Notes: generated by a model not told the origin, from the sequence alone. A DNA stretch of 64,000 bases from Viola odorata (GCA_963691705.1 OY829542.1:37310579-37374578); one strand, 5' to 3'. Positions 12,226 to 24,124 are shown, counted from the first letter of the stretch. Made by a program: numbers and translations.

Positions 12226-12843
12226 CTGATCCGTATAAGCCGCTTTGAGAAAATGACCCACCATCTACGTTGTTTAATAATTTGTGATACCATGCGCATC
12301 GTTAATATTGTCATAAATATGAAAAGGGATGTGTATGATTTTGAATTGGAAGAACATTGCTTCTCTAATTATAGCCTATATGAATTGCTTGTGTGTGACA
12401 TGCTTTGGAATACCGTGAATGTGTTGTGTGTTAAGAGAACTCAAATTTTTGAACCGACTTTGTCAAGAACTAAGTGGTTTAATCCTTTCTTAAATTTGTG
12501 TTTTCTCTTGCGGAATTTGTTTGGTAATTTCAAATGCATAGTGCCTTTTTTGTAGTGCTCAATTCTCTTGGCTTATCATTGTGAGCCGAACAAAGAAGAT
12601 GATTCATCTTGTCAGTTGTTCTACGATTTGTGATGTCATCCGCATTTTACATGACATTTTAAGAAGCGATGTTCATCAATGTGCCATTAATGTTGTTGAT
12701 TCTTCCTTGGACCAACCGGTACATAAGCATGCGCAAGTGCGCCCCTTGGGTATCTCACCTTTGTTTTCATGTCCTTTTAAGTGTGTAGGTGAGAATATTG
12801 TGGTTATGGATTCGAGGACGAATCCTTTTGAAGAGGGAGAGGA
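12226..12843 (+). pseudogene. ORF2 continuation and pol C-terminal tail of the nested element
   Basis: Broken frames (12253-12555, 12581-12877) continue the ORF2 style. The final peptide MDSRTNPFEEGEDD (12808-12849) overlaps the purine tract (12829-12843) and runs into the 3' LTR. The same tail occurs in reverse at 56553 and, degenerate, at 53769, which ties these elements together. Confidence 0.55.
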
Positions 12844-13918
12844 TGATGTGATCCCGACCCCCTTTGACACTTGCTAAGAGGACCAGTCACGGGCAGCCGA
12901 GCCTTGCAGATGAGCGTAAATGATGCCCAAGGCCAAGGATCAAGTGCCAAATCATCTCAATGCCTAGGCCTAGAAGCACGGAACTCCCAAGATGGTCTAG
13001 CAAGTCACAAGGATACGCGTACCTACCCAAGGCCTCCAACAAAGCCGAACTTCCCCAACGTGCGCAACAAAACCTCGACAACAAATGCTCCATCCAAGAG
13101 GGCCAATCACAAGAAGATCATCTTATGTTTTGAAGCCAAGACGATTCATGGACCTTCCAATGCCGCTGATCGAGGTGATATGTTGATTGCACATCATGCC
13201 AAGTCCAACCCGAACCCTAAGACGCTAACGGAAGCCCATTCGGAGCCATTTCGGAGCATTGGGGAAGATCTCTGGCGGCATACCGCCAGAAAAGTGATTA
13301 AATTTGTTGCATTGGAGTGAAGCTAGCAGCATACCACCTAGCCAAAATCCATTTTTTAGGCTTTTCAAGCCCAATTTTGTGTACGAACTATAAATAGCTC
13401 ATTTCTTTCTTTCTTCCTCTTCAGCTTAGACTTTGTGTGTATTTTGTTGAGTGAGAACACTCCTCCCTTATGCACCTAAGCCTTGGGCTCATCACTTCTT
13501 CCTTGAGAGAGATCGCTTGAGTTAGAGATCACTCCTCCCGATCTCTCTCCTGGGAAATCCATGTATGTAGTCGTCTTGACGATTTTTGTTTGAATGAAAC
13601 ATATGTACATTTTGTTTTGATCATCCATAGAACCGAGTCTCAATCTTGGCCCTCAGCGTATATCTTGATCAAGCAAACCATTTGTGTGATTGTTCGCAAC
13701 TTCGTGTTGTGCTCATCTCCGTCCCTTCCATCCGTCTTCCCATTCCCGGTAACTTCGTTCATTTCCATCGCTTTTTAATGTTTCTTCCTCCGCTGCATAT
13801 CTGTGTCTTGTGTTTTTTTTCCATTTTCAGCCATGGTTTCACTACATAACTCTCTTGGCTAGGTCCTCTAAAAGCTCCATATGTTATTCGGCTTACTTAC
13901 ACTAGCCAAATCACATCA
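12844..13918 (+). repeat. 3' LTR of the nested element
   Basis: The LTR is 1,075 bp and has TATAAATA at 13389-13396. It includes the segment deleted in the 5' LTR and appears to be the fuller copy. Confidence 0.88.
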
Positions 13919-14326
13919 GCTTCCCTCTCTGCTTCCTCTTTTTCAGTGTCACGCGCCTTACCTTCTTCCTCATCAAACCCTTCACCACTCTCTCCGATTT
14001 CTTCTTCTTCAGCTTCGATGTTGTCGGCTTCCTCCTCCACTTCTACATTTTCAGCCGACGGCTCATCCTCCACGCGGTCCGAATATGACACCAATACTTC
14101 CTTTAGGACGTCCTCCACCGTGGTGCATTCCTGGCGGCAGCTAGTGAGGGCTTTTTCAGCTTGGGGTTACTGGTGGCAGTGGTGGACTCTGGTGGCAGTC
14201 TCACCACCACGGCCCAGATTTGATCATGGCGGACGTTGGTGGGACGGAGCCGGGTGATCTCAAGCTCATCTTTGACGGGGTCTGTGATCGCGAGGGGGAG
14301 TTGGAGATGGAGGTTTTGCTATTTTT
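13919..14326 (-). pseudogene. Athila env-like/ORF-1 protein, upstream part
   Basis: The minus frame up to 14118 encodes an acidic E/A-rich stretch (VEVEEEADNIEAEEEEIGES). It continues in frame across the target duplication into the fragment at 8208. Frames further upstream are broken and run into the N gap, so the start cannot be placed. Confidence 0.55.
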
Positions 14327-14526
14327 NNNNNNNNNNNNNNNNNNNNNNNNNNNNNNNNNNNNNNNNNNNNNNNNNNNNNNNNNNNNNNNNNNNNNNNNNN
14401 NNNNNNNNNNNNNNNNNNNNNNNNNNNNNNNNNNNNNNNNNNNNNNNNNNNNNNNNNNNNNNNNNNNNNNNNNNNNNNNNNNNNNNNNNNNNNNNNNNNN
14501 NNNNNNNNNNNNNNNNNNNNNNNNNN
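14327..14526. other. assembly gap (200 N)
   Basis: There are exactly 200 N. The round number suggests a scaffold-gap placeholder rather than a measured distance. Predicted frames spanning it are meaningless. Confidence 0.99.
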
Positions 14527-14639
14527 GGACGACATGTGGAATGCCTTCCGTCATGGTCTCTTTTAACGTCGAGGCCTAGACGTAGAGCTGGCTGTCTAGG
14601 GCATGACGAGTGGGTTGGCCACCGCCATCTCCTTCCTTC

Positions 14640-15540
14640 GTAAAATGGTTTCAACCTGTGGCCATTCACTTTAAAAATAGTGCCATGTTCGGGTTCTGGA
14701 TTTCAAAGGCTCCATGATCAAAAATTTCTTTGACTATGAGGGTCCCGTCCACATAGATTTCAGTTTTCTTGCAAAAAGGCGAAGGCGAGAGTTGTACAAT
14801 AATACTTTTTGACCAATAGTAAAGGATTTAGGAAGAAGTTGCTTATCGTGATGGGCCTTTGTCTTGCCCTTGTAGATCAAAGCGTTTTGTAGGCATCGTC
14901 CCTAATTCTTCCAATTCCTGAATCTATAGATGACGGTGCTGACCGGCATGCCCAAGATTCATGTTAACCTACGAATGGCCCAGAAGCCTTGTGTTCTATT
15001 TCGACTAAGAGGTGGCACGGTTTCCCATAAACAAGTCTATAGGGTGTCATCCCGATTGGGGTCTTGAATGCAGTTCGATAGGTCCATAGGGCATCATCGA
15101 GCTCATACTCAATCTTTGCGGCTTTGGTTAACCGTCTTCTCGAGAATAGATTTAATCTCACTGTTGGAAACCTCAGCTTGACCATTTGTTTGAGGATGGT
15201 AAGCTGTAGAAACTTGATGATGGACCCCGTATTTATTTAGGAGAGATGATACCACATGGTTACAAAAGTGAGTGCCACGATCACTTATCAGGGCCCTATG
15301 CGTACCAAATCTGTTGAAGATGTGAGTGCGTAGGAAATTCACTGCTACCTTAGAGTCATCCATTCAGGTTGCCTTAGCCTCGATCCATTTGGAGACATAA
15401 TCTACAACAAGGAGAATGTAGATATTGCCGAAGGAATTCGGGAAGAGGCCCATGAAGTCAATACCCCAAATATCATTTTTTTTGCAAGAGATGATATTGG
15501 TCAAGGGCATCTGGTCTCTTGCCCCTGGAAACCTGCTTGG
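14640..15540 (-). pseudogene. Athila integrase, truncated
   Basis: On the minus strand the core reads [11 protein letters not shown]...[17 protein letters not shown], then a stop (15361-15363) where a Trp codon is expected. It continues [30 protein letters not shown] and [13 protein letters not shown], so all three catalytic positions (D, D, E) are recognisable. The C-terminal part ([10 protein letters not shown], then a TWHYF/NGQR-like tail down to ~14645) matches the Athila integrase end. The N-terminal HHCC zinc finger and everything upstream in pol are deleted at ~15540. Stops and frameshifts make it nonfunctional. Confidence 0.85.
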
Positions 15541-16936
15541 TTTTTTAACTCTTTCATTTCTGCCATCATGATACTCATCTTCTTCTCAAGGTCATCGATC
15601 TTCTTTTGTTGTTCGGGGTCAGGAATTGGTAGGCCTAGGAAGGTCTGGTCTTGAGGGGGTTGACGTTGATATTGATTGTATGTTGGTCGAGGCTGAAATG
15701 TTGCATGTTGAGAGGTGGTGGGTGATTACCATACGAGTGTTGTTGTGGTTGTCCACTATGGTCAGATGACTGATTGTCGTTAATCCAACCGGGATTCGGC
15801 TGTCTCCACCCTTGGTTATAGTTTTGGCCATACGGAGCTTGGTTATAGTTGCCCATAGCGTTAACTTGGACTCTCGTAGCATGACGGCGATTTCATCTGG
15901 AATGAAGGGACATGCGTCAGTGGGGTGGTCTGAAAAATTGCATATTTGGCATGCTTTGACCTGGGCAGACTAGGTTGCTGTCATATTCTAGAGCATGCCC
16001 GAGATAGCAGTCAACTAGTTTTGCATTGCTGCTACTTGGGCGCCTTGATCACTGTTGTTGCTACTTGTAGGGGTAGCGTTCTTTGCTATGAGCTCAATGG
16101 TAACTTTGGCAGAAATTGAGTGAGAGCACATATGGAACCGCCACTAGCGGCATTCAACAAAGCCTTGTCACGTGCCCGCAATCCTTCACAAAAATACTGG
16201 ATGAGGGCATGCTCAGTTAGTTTGTAGGAAGGGCATAACGCTTGCATCTTCTTGAAGTGTTCGTAGTACTGATCAAGATTTTTCATATCCTTTTGAAGAA
16301 TAGAGACCAATTGCTGCGAGTAACCATGGCCATCGACGTCGGATAATACTTGTCCGTGAAGGCCTTTCGATATCTCGGCCCAAGAATGAATGGATCTAGG
16401 CGGGAGATCATAGAACCAGTCAAGGGCATCGTCCTTGAGGGACCACATGAACCTTGCACGCAGCTTGACTTGCTCTATACTGACGTTGGTTGGCTTCATA
16501 GCTTCGCAAATAGATGCAATTGTTGAAGATGTCTATGAAAATTTTCCTTGGCAATACCACGGAAAATGGGGAGATGATGCATGACTGCGGACTTGAGTGT
16601 CCAGTCATGAGCAACAGCAGGCCATTCAATGCAATTGCTCGGTGTTTTCTGAGGCAGCATTAAGATCTTCTATGGTCTGGTTGTTAGGGGCTTCGGGCCC
16701 TAGAGGAGGTGGTTCTTTCATATTGGGTATCTCCGGGTTGACAAACTCAGCGTTGTCGAGGGTCTGATGAAAGAAAGGGAATCGTTAAAGAAAAAGACGA
16801 TCGAGATTATCCAGATCGGAGGGATTTCTGCGAGGGCAGGATTAAGGATTCCTCTACGATTAATAATTGGTCTCCTGGCTTGCCTTCTAAGTCCTCTTTC
16901 CGTTCTAGTAAGCTCTGGAGGAGATCTCCTACTCAT
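15541..16936 (-). pseudogene. Athila gag, frameshifted
   Basis: The likely start is the ATG at 16936 (MSRRSPPELTRTERG). The retrotransposon gag core is in 16499-16086 (ARFMWSLKDDALDWFYDLPP, SWAEISKGLHGQ, LDQYYEHFKKMQALCPSYKL, QYFCEGLRARDKALLNAASG). The C-terminal part is at 15882-15600, with N/Q/Y-rich repeats (NYNQAPYGQNYNQGW) and a coiled-coil tail that ends at the deletion junction. Frame changes between blocks show it is inactive. Confidence 0.82.
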
Positions 16937-16968
16937 ATAAATAAAAGAGAGAAAATAGTTTCGTTCAG

Positions 16969-16986
16969 TCCCCGACAACGGCGCCA
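16969..16986 (-). other. primer binding site for tRNA-Asp
   Basis: The minus strand reads TGGCGCCGTTGTCGGGGA, one base different from the usual plant Athila PBS complementary to the 3' end of tRNA-Asp. It lies a few bases from the 5' LTR. Confidence 0.85.
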
Positions 16987-16993
16987 AAATTTT

Positions 16994-17310
16994 ATCGTCA
17001 CTCAAATGTAATAATATTTCCTGATGCCTAATTGCACAGTTAAAATGTGTAAAGGGCAAGACAGGGTCGAACCATAGAGATTGAGGATAAAAACTCACTT
17101 TTATATATATGGCAGTAGCAAATGCAAACAAATGAAGCGGTAACTCAAAAATGGGGGTTTTGTCGATTGATCTACTTGATCAATCACAGAAATGATGGCT
17201 AATAAGACAATTAATAAAAAACATATATCAACGGTATGGAAGTAATGGATAATCAAGGGCAAGATAATAAAGTAGACAGGACTATAAATATAGGTATTAA
17301 ATCAGATAGA
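16994..17310 (-). repeat. 5' LTR remnant of the Athila-type element
   Basis: It matches 3569-3890 with few differences and then stops abruptly at ~17310, where an unrelated Tat-type LTR fragment begins. About 1.25 kb of this LTR has been lost. Confidence 0.8.
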
Positions 17311-17712
17311 CGTGATAACTATCGATACTACAGAAGCGGCATCTCGACTACCCCGACGGGTGACCCGGACAGCCTACTGTACCTGTCGAGACGAGACCCT
17401 GTTCTTGCCGCCCCTAGCCTAGCGGCCAACCTGGGATGGTCGACATCAGCGGGGGGCTCTCATGCGACATCCGCACGGCGGCATCCCATCCCAGGTCATC
17501 CCTGATGTCACTCCGCATGACGTCATCCCGCGTGACGTCACTCTATGGTACTCAGCGACCCATATCCCTCCAGCGACATCTACCAGGGACTATCTACCCC
17601 TGTCGGTACACTCTTCCATTTGTCTATAAATACCCTCACCTTTTCAGACAAGAGGGTAAGCTTATCGATGTTTGCATAGTAAAAAACATATCATAACTAA
17701 CTTACATGACAG
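17311..17712 (+). repeat. Tat-type LTR fragment
   Basis: It shares with the LTRs at 56937 and 62690 the blocks 'gggatggtcgacatcagcgg', 'catcccatcccaggtca' and a TATA region (TATAAATA, 17625-17632) followed by 'ccctcacc...gagggtaag' and 'actaactta'. It is truncated on the left at the Athila LTR. A hAT MITE interrupts it on the right, and its flank resumes at 18313. Confidence 0.7.
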
Positions 17713-18312
17713 CAGGCACGGATCTAGGGGGGCCAGGGTAGGCTGATGCCCACCCTGGGCTAATGGAACAAATTCTTTTAGTATGCAGCCCAGCCCAAAT
17801 CCCTCTCTTCATGAATCATGGCCATGATCTTTAAACTCGTAGAGATTATGCAATCTTTATTCATTGTATTTAATGTTGGACATATTTGGTAATAATTAGT
17901 TTATAGAGATTATTTTGGATCATTTTAGTTTTTTTTTGGAATGAATTTGTGAAGTAGATGCAAAACAGTAGCAAGAGGGAAGCAGAGATTTATAGGAAAC
18001 TAAATTCATTAAATTAATATGCTAATTATATTAATTTTTTTTTATATGGACAAATATTTGATTAAACTATCTACTCAAGCACCATCGATATCATGTTGGT
18101 TCAAATGAAAGTGAAGAACGACTTGCGAAAAAGTCGAAAAAGTCTAAGTGAAGCACCATCGATATCATCAAATGTTATTTAGTGACGGATACAAATACTT
18201 TTAAGCATTTTTCTAATTTTTCGTTCAGCTCGTTTGCTTTCCCTTTAAAATACTCCACACAAAAAAATTTCAACCCCGCCCCCCCTGGAAATAATTCCTG
18301 GATCCGTCCCTG
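17713..18312. mobile_element. hAT MITE, CAGG-ACGGATC family, copy 1
   Basis: The element is 600 bp. Its ends are CAGGCACGGATCTAGG and, read inward, CAGGGACGGATCCAGG. The 8-bp target duplication is CATGACAG (17705-17712) / CATGACAA (18313-18320), one mismatch. It encodes no protein. Copy 2 lies in the opposite orientation at 34123-34961 and shares long internal sequence near its ACGGATCC end. Confidence 0.87.
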
Positions 18313-19311
18313 CATGACAATAGTCGAAATTATGAAGCTTAGCGTCCAAATCTCAACGACGCCTTTGCGAGGGTTTAGAGGGACATTTTCTTCGATCATG
18401 ATCTGGTTCTTTACATAATCCACAATGTATCATTACCCTAGAGCCATTCTCCGTGTTAAGTAAAAACTCTATTGTCTGTTCTTCTAATAATTCTTAGGCT
18501 GTTTTTTTTCGCTTCTATTTCTGCTAAATTACTATGAGCAAAAACCAAGATCATAAATGGAAAAATCGAATAGAATCAAGTTAAAGAAATTATGTATTGC
18601 TTTCCACATTAATATACCCGGATGAATTATTAAAATTGTAGTAGCATGAATTTCTGAAAAGGTGAGGGTATTTATAGACAAAGGGAAGAGTATATGTTGT
18701 TTATAAGTTTATAAAATACAATTTGATGGGAAAAAATTCCAAAAAACCATTCTTCCTTCATCTATATTCTACATATAGTACTTTACTCAAACTCTACATA
18801 TAGTTGCTAGTTGCTAGTTGTTAGTTGCTATAGACTGGCTGCATAAATACATTCGTTACGGCATAACCTCACAACAAGATGGTTAGAATACAACATTAGA
18901 AGGGACTCGAGATAGCTTTATCATGTCGATTAGAAAGATATATCGAGCATCAACGAATTCCAACAAGTGTAGATACCCTTTTTTTCTGAACAAACTTCGA
19001 TCTTTAGAACAATAGGAAGAACCGCCCGTTAAGTCCCACTCTCTGAGTCACATCCTGACTGCTTTGCTGCAGTCAAGTTCACGAGTTACGGTTTCTCTGC
19101 ACAAAATATTGCCTTAGCACCTACTCAGATCAAGGATACGAAGAACCACTTGTTGGATCCTCCATTTCGAAATGTCAGTCAACTCAGAACCAGAAGCACT
19201 CCACTGAGAAAGATGGACAGAGGTTGTACACCGATTGCAGTGCGTGTACTTAATTGGTCTTTTCTAGTAAAGTCTGCGGTATCAGTACTGACACTGTGCA
19301 CAATCAACCCA
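18313..19311. other. intergenic DNA with a small inverted LTR piece
   Basis: This region separates the LTR/MITE cluster from the C2/GRAM gene. It includes the 3' flank of that gene, with no second ORF. An inverted copy of the Tat LTR TATA block lies at about 18661-18692 ('gagggtatttatagacaaa'). Confidence 0.6.
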
Positions 19312-22300
19312 TTACCATTCCGCAAACTCCTTTTCAGCCAGGGTGAAGATTGTCTTCAGGTGATCTTGGAAATTTGAAACAATGTTCTTTGTAATCCTTT
19401 TCTGATGTTTTGTGCTTTTCAGCCATGCAACACCAATAAATACGCGAACATTGCAACTCTTTGGACTTGAGGGTAAGTCCTCAATGTGGAATCTCAGCTG
19501 AAGCTGCAAAAGATGATAACAATTGAAAGACAGCCGCCAATTAATAGCATCATTCACGAGGTTAAACAACATAAGAAACATCTAAAATGTAACCCAATCA
19601 CAAGTAATTTACATACATTAAAAAAGTCACCCAGTGGAATTCCGTGCAGAGTCATAACCTCTTCTAAAAGCCAACCTTTCATGTCAGAGAGGGGGTACTT
19701 TTGTTGCGTACTCGTAACCTCTCCTCCAAAACGGGATATACGCTTATCAAATCTGTAATATATTTGCCTCTGATATACATCAGGCTTCTCCATTTCCCAT
19801 GGGGAGTAAGAATAGTTAAGACAACCAGCTTTCTCCATTGCTTTGCGGGCCATTTCACCTCCACCATAAACCTCCAATAAGAAATTTACCTAACCAATAT
19901 TTCATGTCAGGATAAACCTCCATGTAGAAATGTACTGACAAGAAAACCCTTCATTTTACTAGCACATGGATAGGAGAGAGAGAGAGGAAGCATACCGGGA
20001 CAGAAACAGCAGAAGAATATATCTCAACCATGCTGACATCTTCAACATCCAAGAAGGACCCGCTTTCCTCAGTTTGGAGGATTTTGGTGTCAGATTGTTC
20101 TTCAACTATTTGCACCTTCTGCTCAGGACTCAATGATCTAGCTTTCCATAAGGCCATGATTGTCCTACTCAACAGAAATATTTCAATCAGTATATTTTTT
20201 ATGATGACAGCTCTCTTGCTGAATTTCTAAACAATGATGAAAACTTTATGACAAATTTTGTTGAGAGAAGATAACTTCCGAGGAAATATATCTTAACATA
20301 TGAACAGGATAAATAGAAACTATCGCAAAGAAATGAGGCTAATCAGAGTCCAATAACCTGTATTTGATTTGACCATGGAAGTAGTTCTTTGTCCAATAAA
20401 AATATTCTTTACAGTGCAAAGAAAATTATATAAAGAGCTGCAGTGCTCGATTATGGAATTGCTTTCTTGTCAAGTCAAAAACCAGCATGTGTCCAAAATG
20501 AGCATTTCTAGAATGTAGGAAGTAAAATACTAGCAAGAATAGTTGTCAAATTCATATCAAGAAGCATGTCCATTTCCTCCTAGAAATGAACATTTGATTG
20601 TGAAATTAATCTGCATGCTATGATGGTCATTGAGGGAAAGGAAAATACACTATATGGTATGACGTTGTCATCATGTTCAGTTTCATTGCAAGAAACTAGA
20701 AGGGAACACATAACTTAATAACTATTACGATCCAGTATATCAATAAAAATCCACTCCTAGAAAGGCAAAAACACTAAACAGAGTGTCTGTTTTCAACTTA
20801 CCGATGAGCAACATTAAAAGATACAAAAGTCTGGAAATGAAACTTCAGCCTGCCTTCTTTATCTTGTGTTTTTGCACCATGCCTGGCATCCAAGCCTCTG
20901 CCCTGTCGAAGAGTTATAATAATAATCGGGCTACCCATTGATGCTAGAGTTGGAGCAGAAACTTGAATGCCTTCAATGTCCTCCCACAGGAAGAAAAATT
21001 TAGTCTTTTGCCCAAATAAATTCGCGTGGAATCCAATTATTCTAGCTGAGAGAAACAGACGACCCTATACAGATAGAACGATGAGACAATTGAGAAAACT
21101 CATTTTAATTCATGAAGGATAATATGGCAATAACATATGTTCAGAGAAACACCACCTGCAGGGGCATTTTTCTCTTCAAGTGACATGTGAAGTCATTGAT
21201 TAGAAATTCCTCTGGTGGTAGCTTGAATAGTTTCTGGAAGGCAGAATTTGTTTGTGGAGACCGCACATTTATCTACATAAGTTCCATGGGGATATAAGTA
21301 TATATGAAGGTGCAGACACAAAAGACATTGATGCTCAAAACATAATGAAAAGCAAAGCCAGGTGCAGAGTGGTAGCCAGTTACCTTCTTTCCCACTTCTT
21401 TCTCCATCTTACTTAGGTAATCTTTGACAACATTGCTACCTCTTGTATTGTTCAAGAAAATTCGCAAATGCAACTTAGACTGGCACGCCTGTGCTAACTT
21501 TCCTTCAAGAGGAACCCACACATCCGCTAGGTCTAAGATATTAGATTTTAGAAAATTAATCTCTACATGTCCCAGAGATGTAGGTTCATCAAAAGGGCCA
21601 TCAAAATCAAATACTTCTACGTCCAGCATAGATGGCGGCTCAATCATTGCATCAAACTCAAATATTTCTGCAAAAAACCAAGAAGCTTGATTATGGTTTG
21701 ATTAATCAAAAGAACATTTATGTGATTTATCACATTATTCAAAAGCATTTAAAATCTTCTTTTCTGCGCATTTTAAAAGAATTCTCAATTCAAAGGTTGC
21801 AAGATTTACAATATGAGAGAACGGTTAAAGCCAAAGAATCAGAATGGTCAGGAGAGTATAACTCACCATTCCACAAAGGATCAGATTTCTGGAACTTAAT
21901 GGAGCTGGTTCTAGTTTTCCCATTACAGGTAAAAACAACATATGGATCACAAAAGCCACTTGAGTCAACAGCTGCCAAATTGCTTCCCTCAATCAAGGCA
22001 ATAGTAAGCAGCCACCCATCTCCTTGTGCTTTGACTCCATGATCGCTGCCTATTGTAGAGACCAAACAATCCAACTTTCAGTAATATTAAGAAAAAATCC
22101 TTTAACTAATTTACAGCAATGCAAAGGAATATATCAGCACTACAAAAGGACACCTGAATACTGAACGAGGAATAGAGAATATAGTCATAGTTAACAAATC
22201 AGATTGCTCTCACTATTTGAAATGAAGTACTAGTTGTTATTATTACCCTTTCGCACCCTAGCCTGCATGAAGCGTGAAAGCAACTCAAGAACCTTTTGGC

Positions 22301-24124
22301 ATTGAAGAACCAGGGCACCACATACAATGACTTCACCAATGGAGTCTGGCAAATCGAGCCCAACAAACTCAAGCCCTTGAACCATGCTGGGTGCAGCAAG
22401 CCAGATGTGGGCGAGCACATATAACACAATAAAAAATGCAGAAACTACAGTCAAGTTGGCAAAATACTGTACTGCTAGCTTCCAATCTGATTGGGGTTCC
22501 GCCTGCACTGAAGCCAAAGCCTGTTCCTTACCCAATCCTACATCCTTCAAATCAGCCGGCTTAACATTTTGAGATAACACAGACAAAAACAGCACAAAGC
22601 TGTCCTTTAGACCTTGCCGGGCACCATTTTCTATCATACCTTTCATCATGGTGCTCTGCAAGAAGTTCATTCTCCACGAAACTACCAAATGTGAAGTCAG
22701 TTCTCCTGATGGCAGTTCAGGGCCTGGCATGATGCGGTAAAGTAATTCAGTCCTAAAGGTGCTGCCATACATGACATCTGGAGTGCTCACACTAGCTAAG
22801 ACCGCGAAAACCTTCCCACAAACTTTTAGATATGTCTGTTCTTCAGTGGCTTTCATAGCCTTAATTAATTTGCTAGGAGCCTTAATGTAAGTAATCACTC
22901 TTTTCAAACTCTGAGTATCGTTCTCAGATTTCCAAGGACCATACTGCAGTTCTGTAGTTCCCTGGGCATCTGCTACTGTTCTCTGAAAACTTGAATCAGG
23001 TGAAAAAAGTAGAGAGTTTAAATCACAAGGGGAAACCGCATACACTTGATCTACAAGGACTCCCCCTGGAAGATTGCTTGGTATTTCACTTCCCGCATCT
23101 CTAGTCTCCATTGCTTTCATGTCCTCTTCAAAGTTACCAGAAGAGGACAGATCCTCAGATGTTACTTCACAAGTTTCTGCTCCAGCAGCTTCAGCTGGGT
23201 CTGAAACATCAGAGCTTCTACTGGAAACTGTTGATGCTCCATCTGTATTCTTGTTAAACATATGAGCAAGTCTGACAGAGAGACTTTTCTGTGGATTACA
23301 TTTTTCTTCCTTTGAGCATGCATTTTCATCTAGTCTCAGCGAGGGCAAAGAGTTGGATGGCCCGGTAATCAATCTGGGAGGAGATTCAATCAATGTGTCT
23401 GCATTCTTCCTTGATTGCGATACATTATTGGCATCACAGTTCTTGTCCACGAATGCAATATTTTGAGAAAAATGTATAGTGAGAAGTATTTCACCTGTTA
23501 TATGGACAAACGAATTAACGAACAGAAATCCACTCTCAATCAGTTAATATCCAACAACAACATCATCATAATTAACTTTTCAAGAACTGAATAGATAAAT
23601 TTCAACATGTAGACAGAGAGTAATACAACTAAAAACTCCCACCAAAAGAGGACAACATTAACTCTCCAGAATCAAACAAAAACCAGCTTAGCTAAGAAAA
23701 TAAGAAATTATGGAGGACCCAACTTAGCTGAGCAACAGTAACAACAACAACAACAACAACACAAAAGGAACATACATCAGACCTTGGTCTTGGACTTCTT
23801 GCTTTTGCGTTGAAGAGGGTACCAGGTGGTACCAAGAGACTGATTCGGGGCATCGAAAACACGAGAGACGGGGACTTTAATTTGGCCAACAAAATCATCA
23901 TTGAAGTACTTGTCCTCATCTTTGACACAGATAAGAAGCTCTCCATTCAAGTCCTCCACTTTGAAACAAAAGTCCTCTCGCCAACATGGGTTCAAGCTCT
24001 TCTTCACCACTTTGGTCTTAAACTTCTGCTTTCCCAATCGCAACTTCACGTATGGATCACTAAGCCCGTTTCCATCCGTCGCCGGCAAGTTCCTTGCCTC
24101 TATTGTGCCAACCACAAGCTTCAT
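19312..24124 (-). CDS. C2-VASt-C2-GRAM-VASt protein (At1g03370-like), in-frame TGA at end of exon 1
   Basis: The spliced minus-strand CDS is 23776-24124, 22247-23494, 21867-22049, 21384-21667, 21156-21272, 20802-21064, 19996-20164, 19617-19889, 19312-19503. All junctions are GT-AG and the phases close to ~1,025 codons, the length of the Arabidopsis At1g03370 family. Domains in order: C2 (1-110; DGNGLSDPYVKLRLG), VASt (~270-450), a membrane segment (~460-485; VSAFFIVLYVLAHIWLAAP), a second C2 (~540-660), GRAM (~690-815; INDFTCHLKRKMPLQGRLFLS) and a second VASt (~870-960). C2 domains bind membranes or Ca2+, GRAM binds lipid, and VASt is a sterol-binding-type fold, so a lipid-sensing or membrane-contact role is likely. 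The best exon-1 donor (GTATGT) leaves a TGA (23779-23777) where relatives have a Cys codon. This is either a real nonsense allele or a sequence error; everything downstream is open. Confidence 0.88.

Larger units (their letters stand above)
8209..13918 (+). mobile_element. nested non-autonomous LTR retrotransposon
   Basis: This complete element is 5,710 bp. Both LTRs start TGATGTGATC and end GATCACATCA (10-bp inverted termini). The flanking 5-bp target duplication is nearly perfect (ACTTC 8204-8208, GCTTC 13919-13923). A PBS beginning TGGTAGCGGAGC (9142-9153) follows the 5' LTR, and a purine tract AAGAGGGAGAGGA precedes the 3' LTR. The interior has two ORFs but no protease, RT or integrase, so it depends on a partner. 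The LTR at 55615-56500 has the same ends and the same PBS type and adjoins a pol remnant, so it represents a likely autonomous relative. Confidence 0.88.
3569..17310 (-). mobile_element. Athila-type Ty3/gypsy retrotransposon, deleted and nested
   Basis: Read on the minus strand the order is 5' LTR fragment (16994-17310), PBS (16986-16969), gag, integrase, env-like ORF, long noncoding tail, polypurine tract and 3' LTR (5135-3569). Protease, reverse transcriptase and RNase H are missing between gag and integrase (junction near 15540). The env-like ORF is split by another LTR element (8209-13918), and the assembly has a 200-N gap at 14327-14526. A PBS for tRNA-Asp, a gag-pol-env-like layout, and GTGTGGGGA tracts next to a 'gtcctcaatg' box are typical of the Athila lineage. 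The element cannot transpose on its own. Confidence 0.85.

Noticed and set aside
14201..14669. Several ~100-residue ORFs on both strands across 14.2-14.7 kb
   Set aside because: They run through the 200-N gap, so most of their residues are undetermined.
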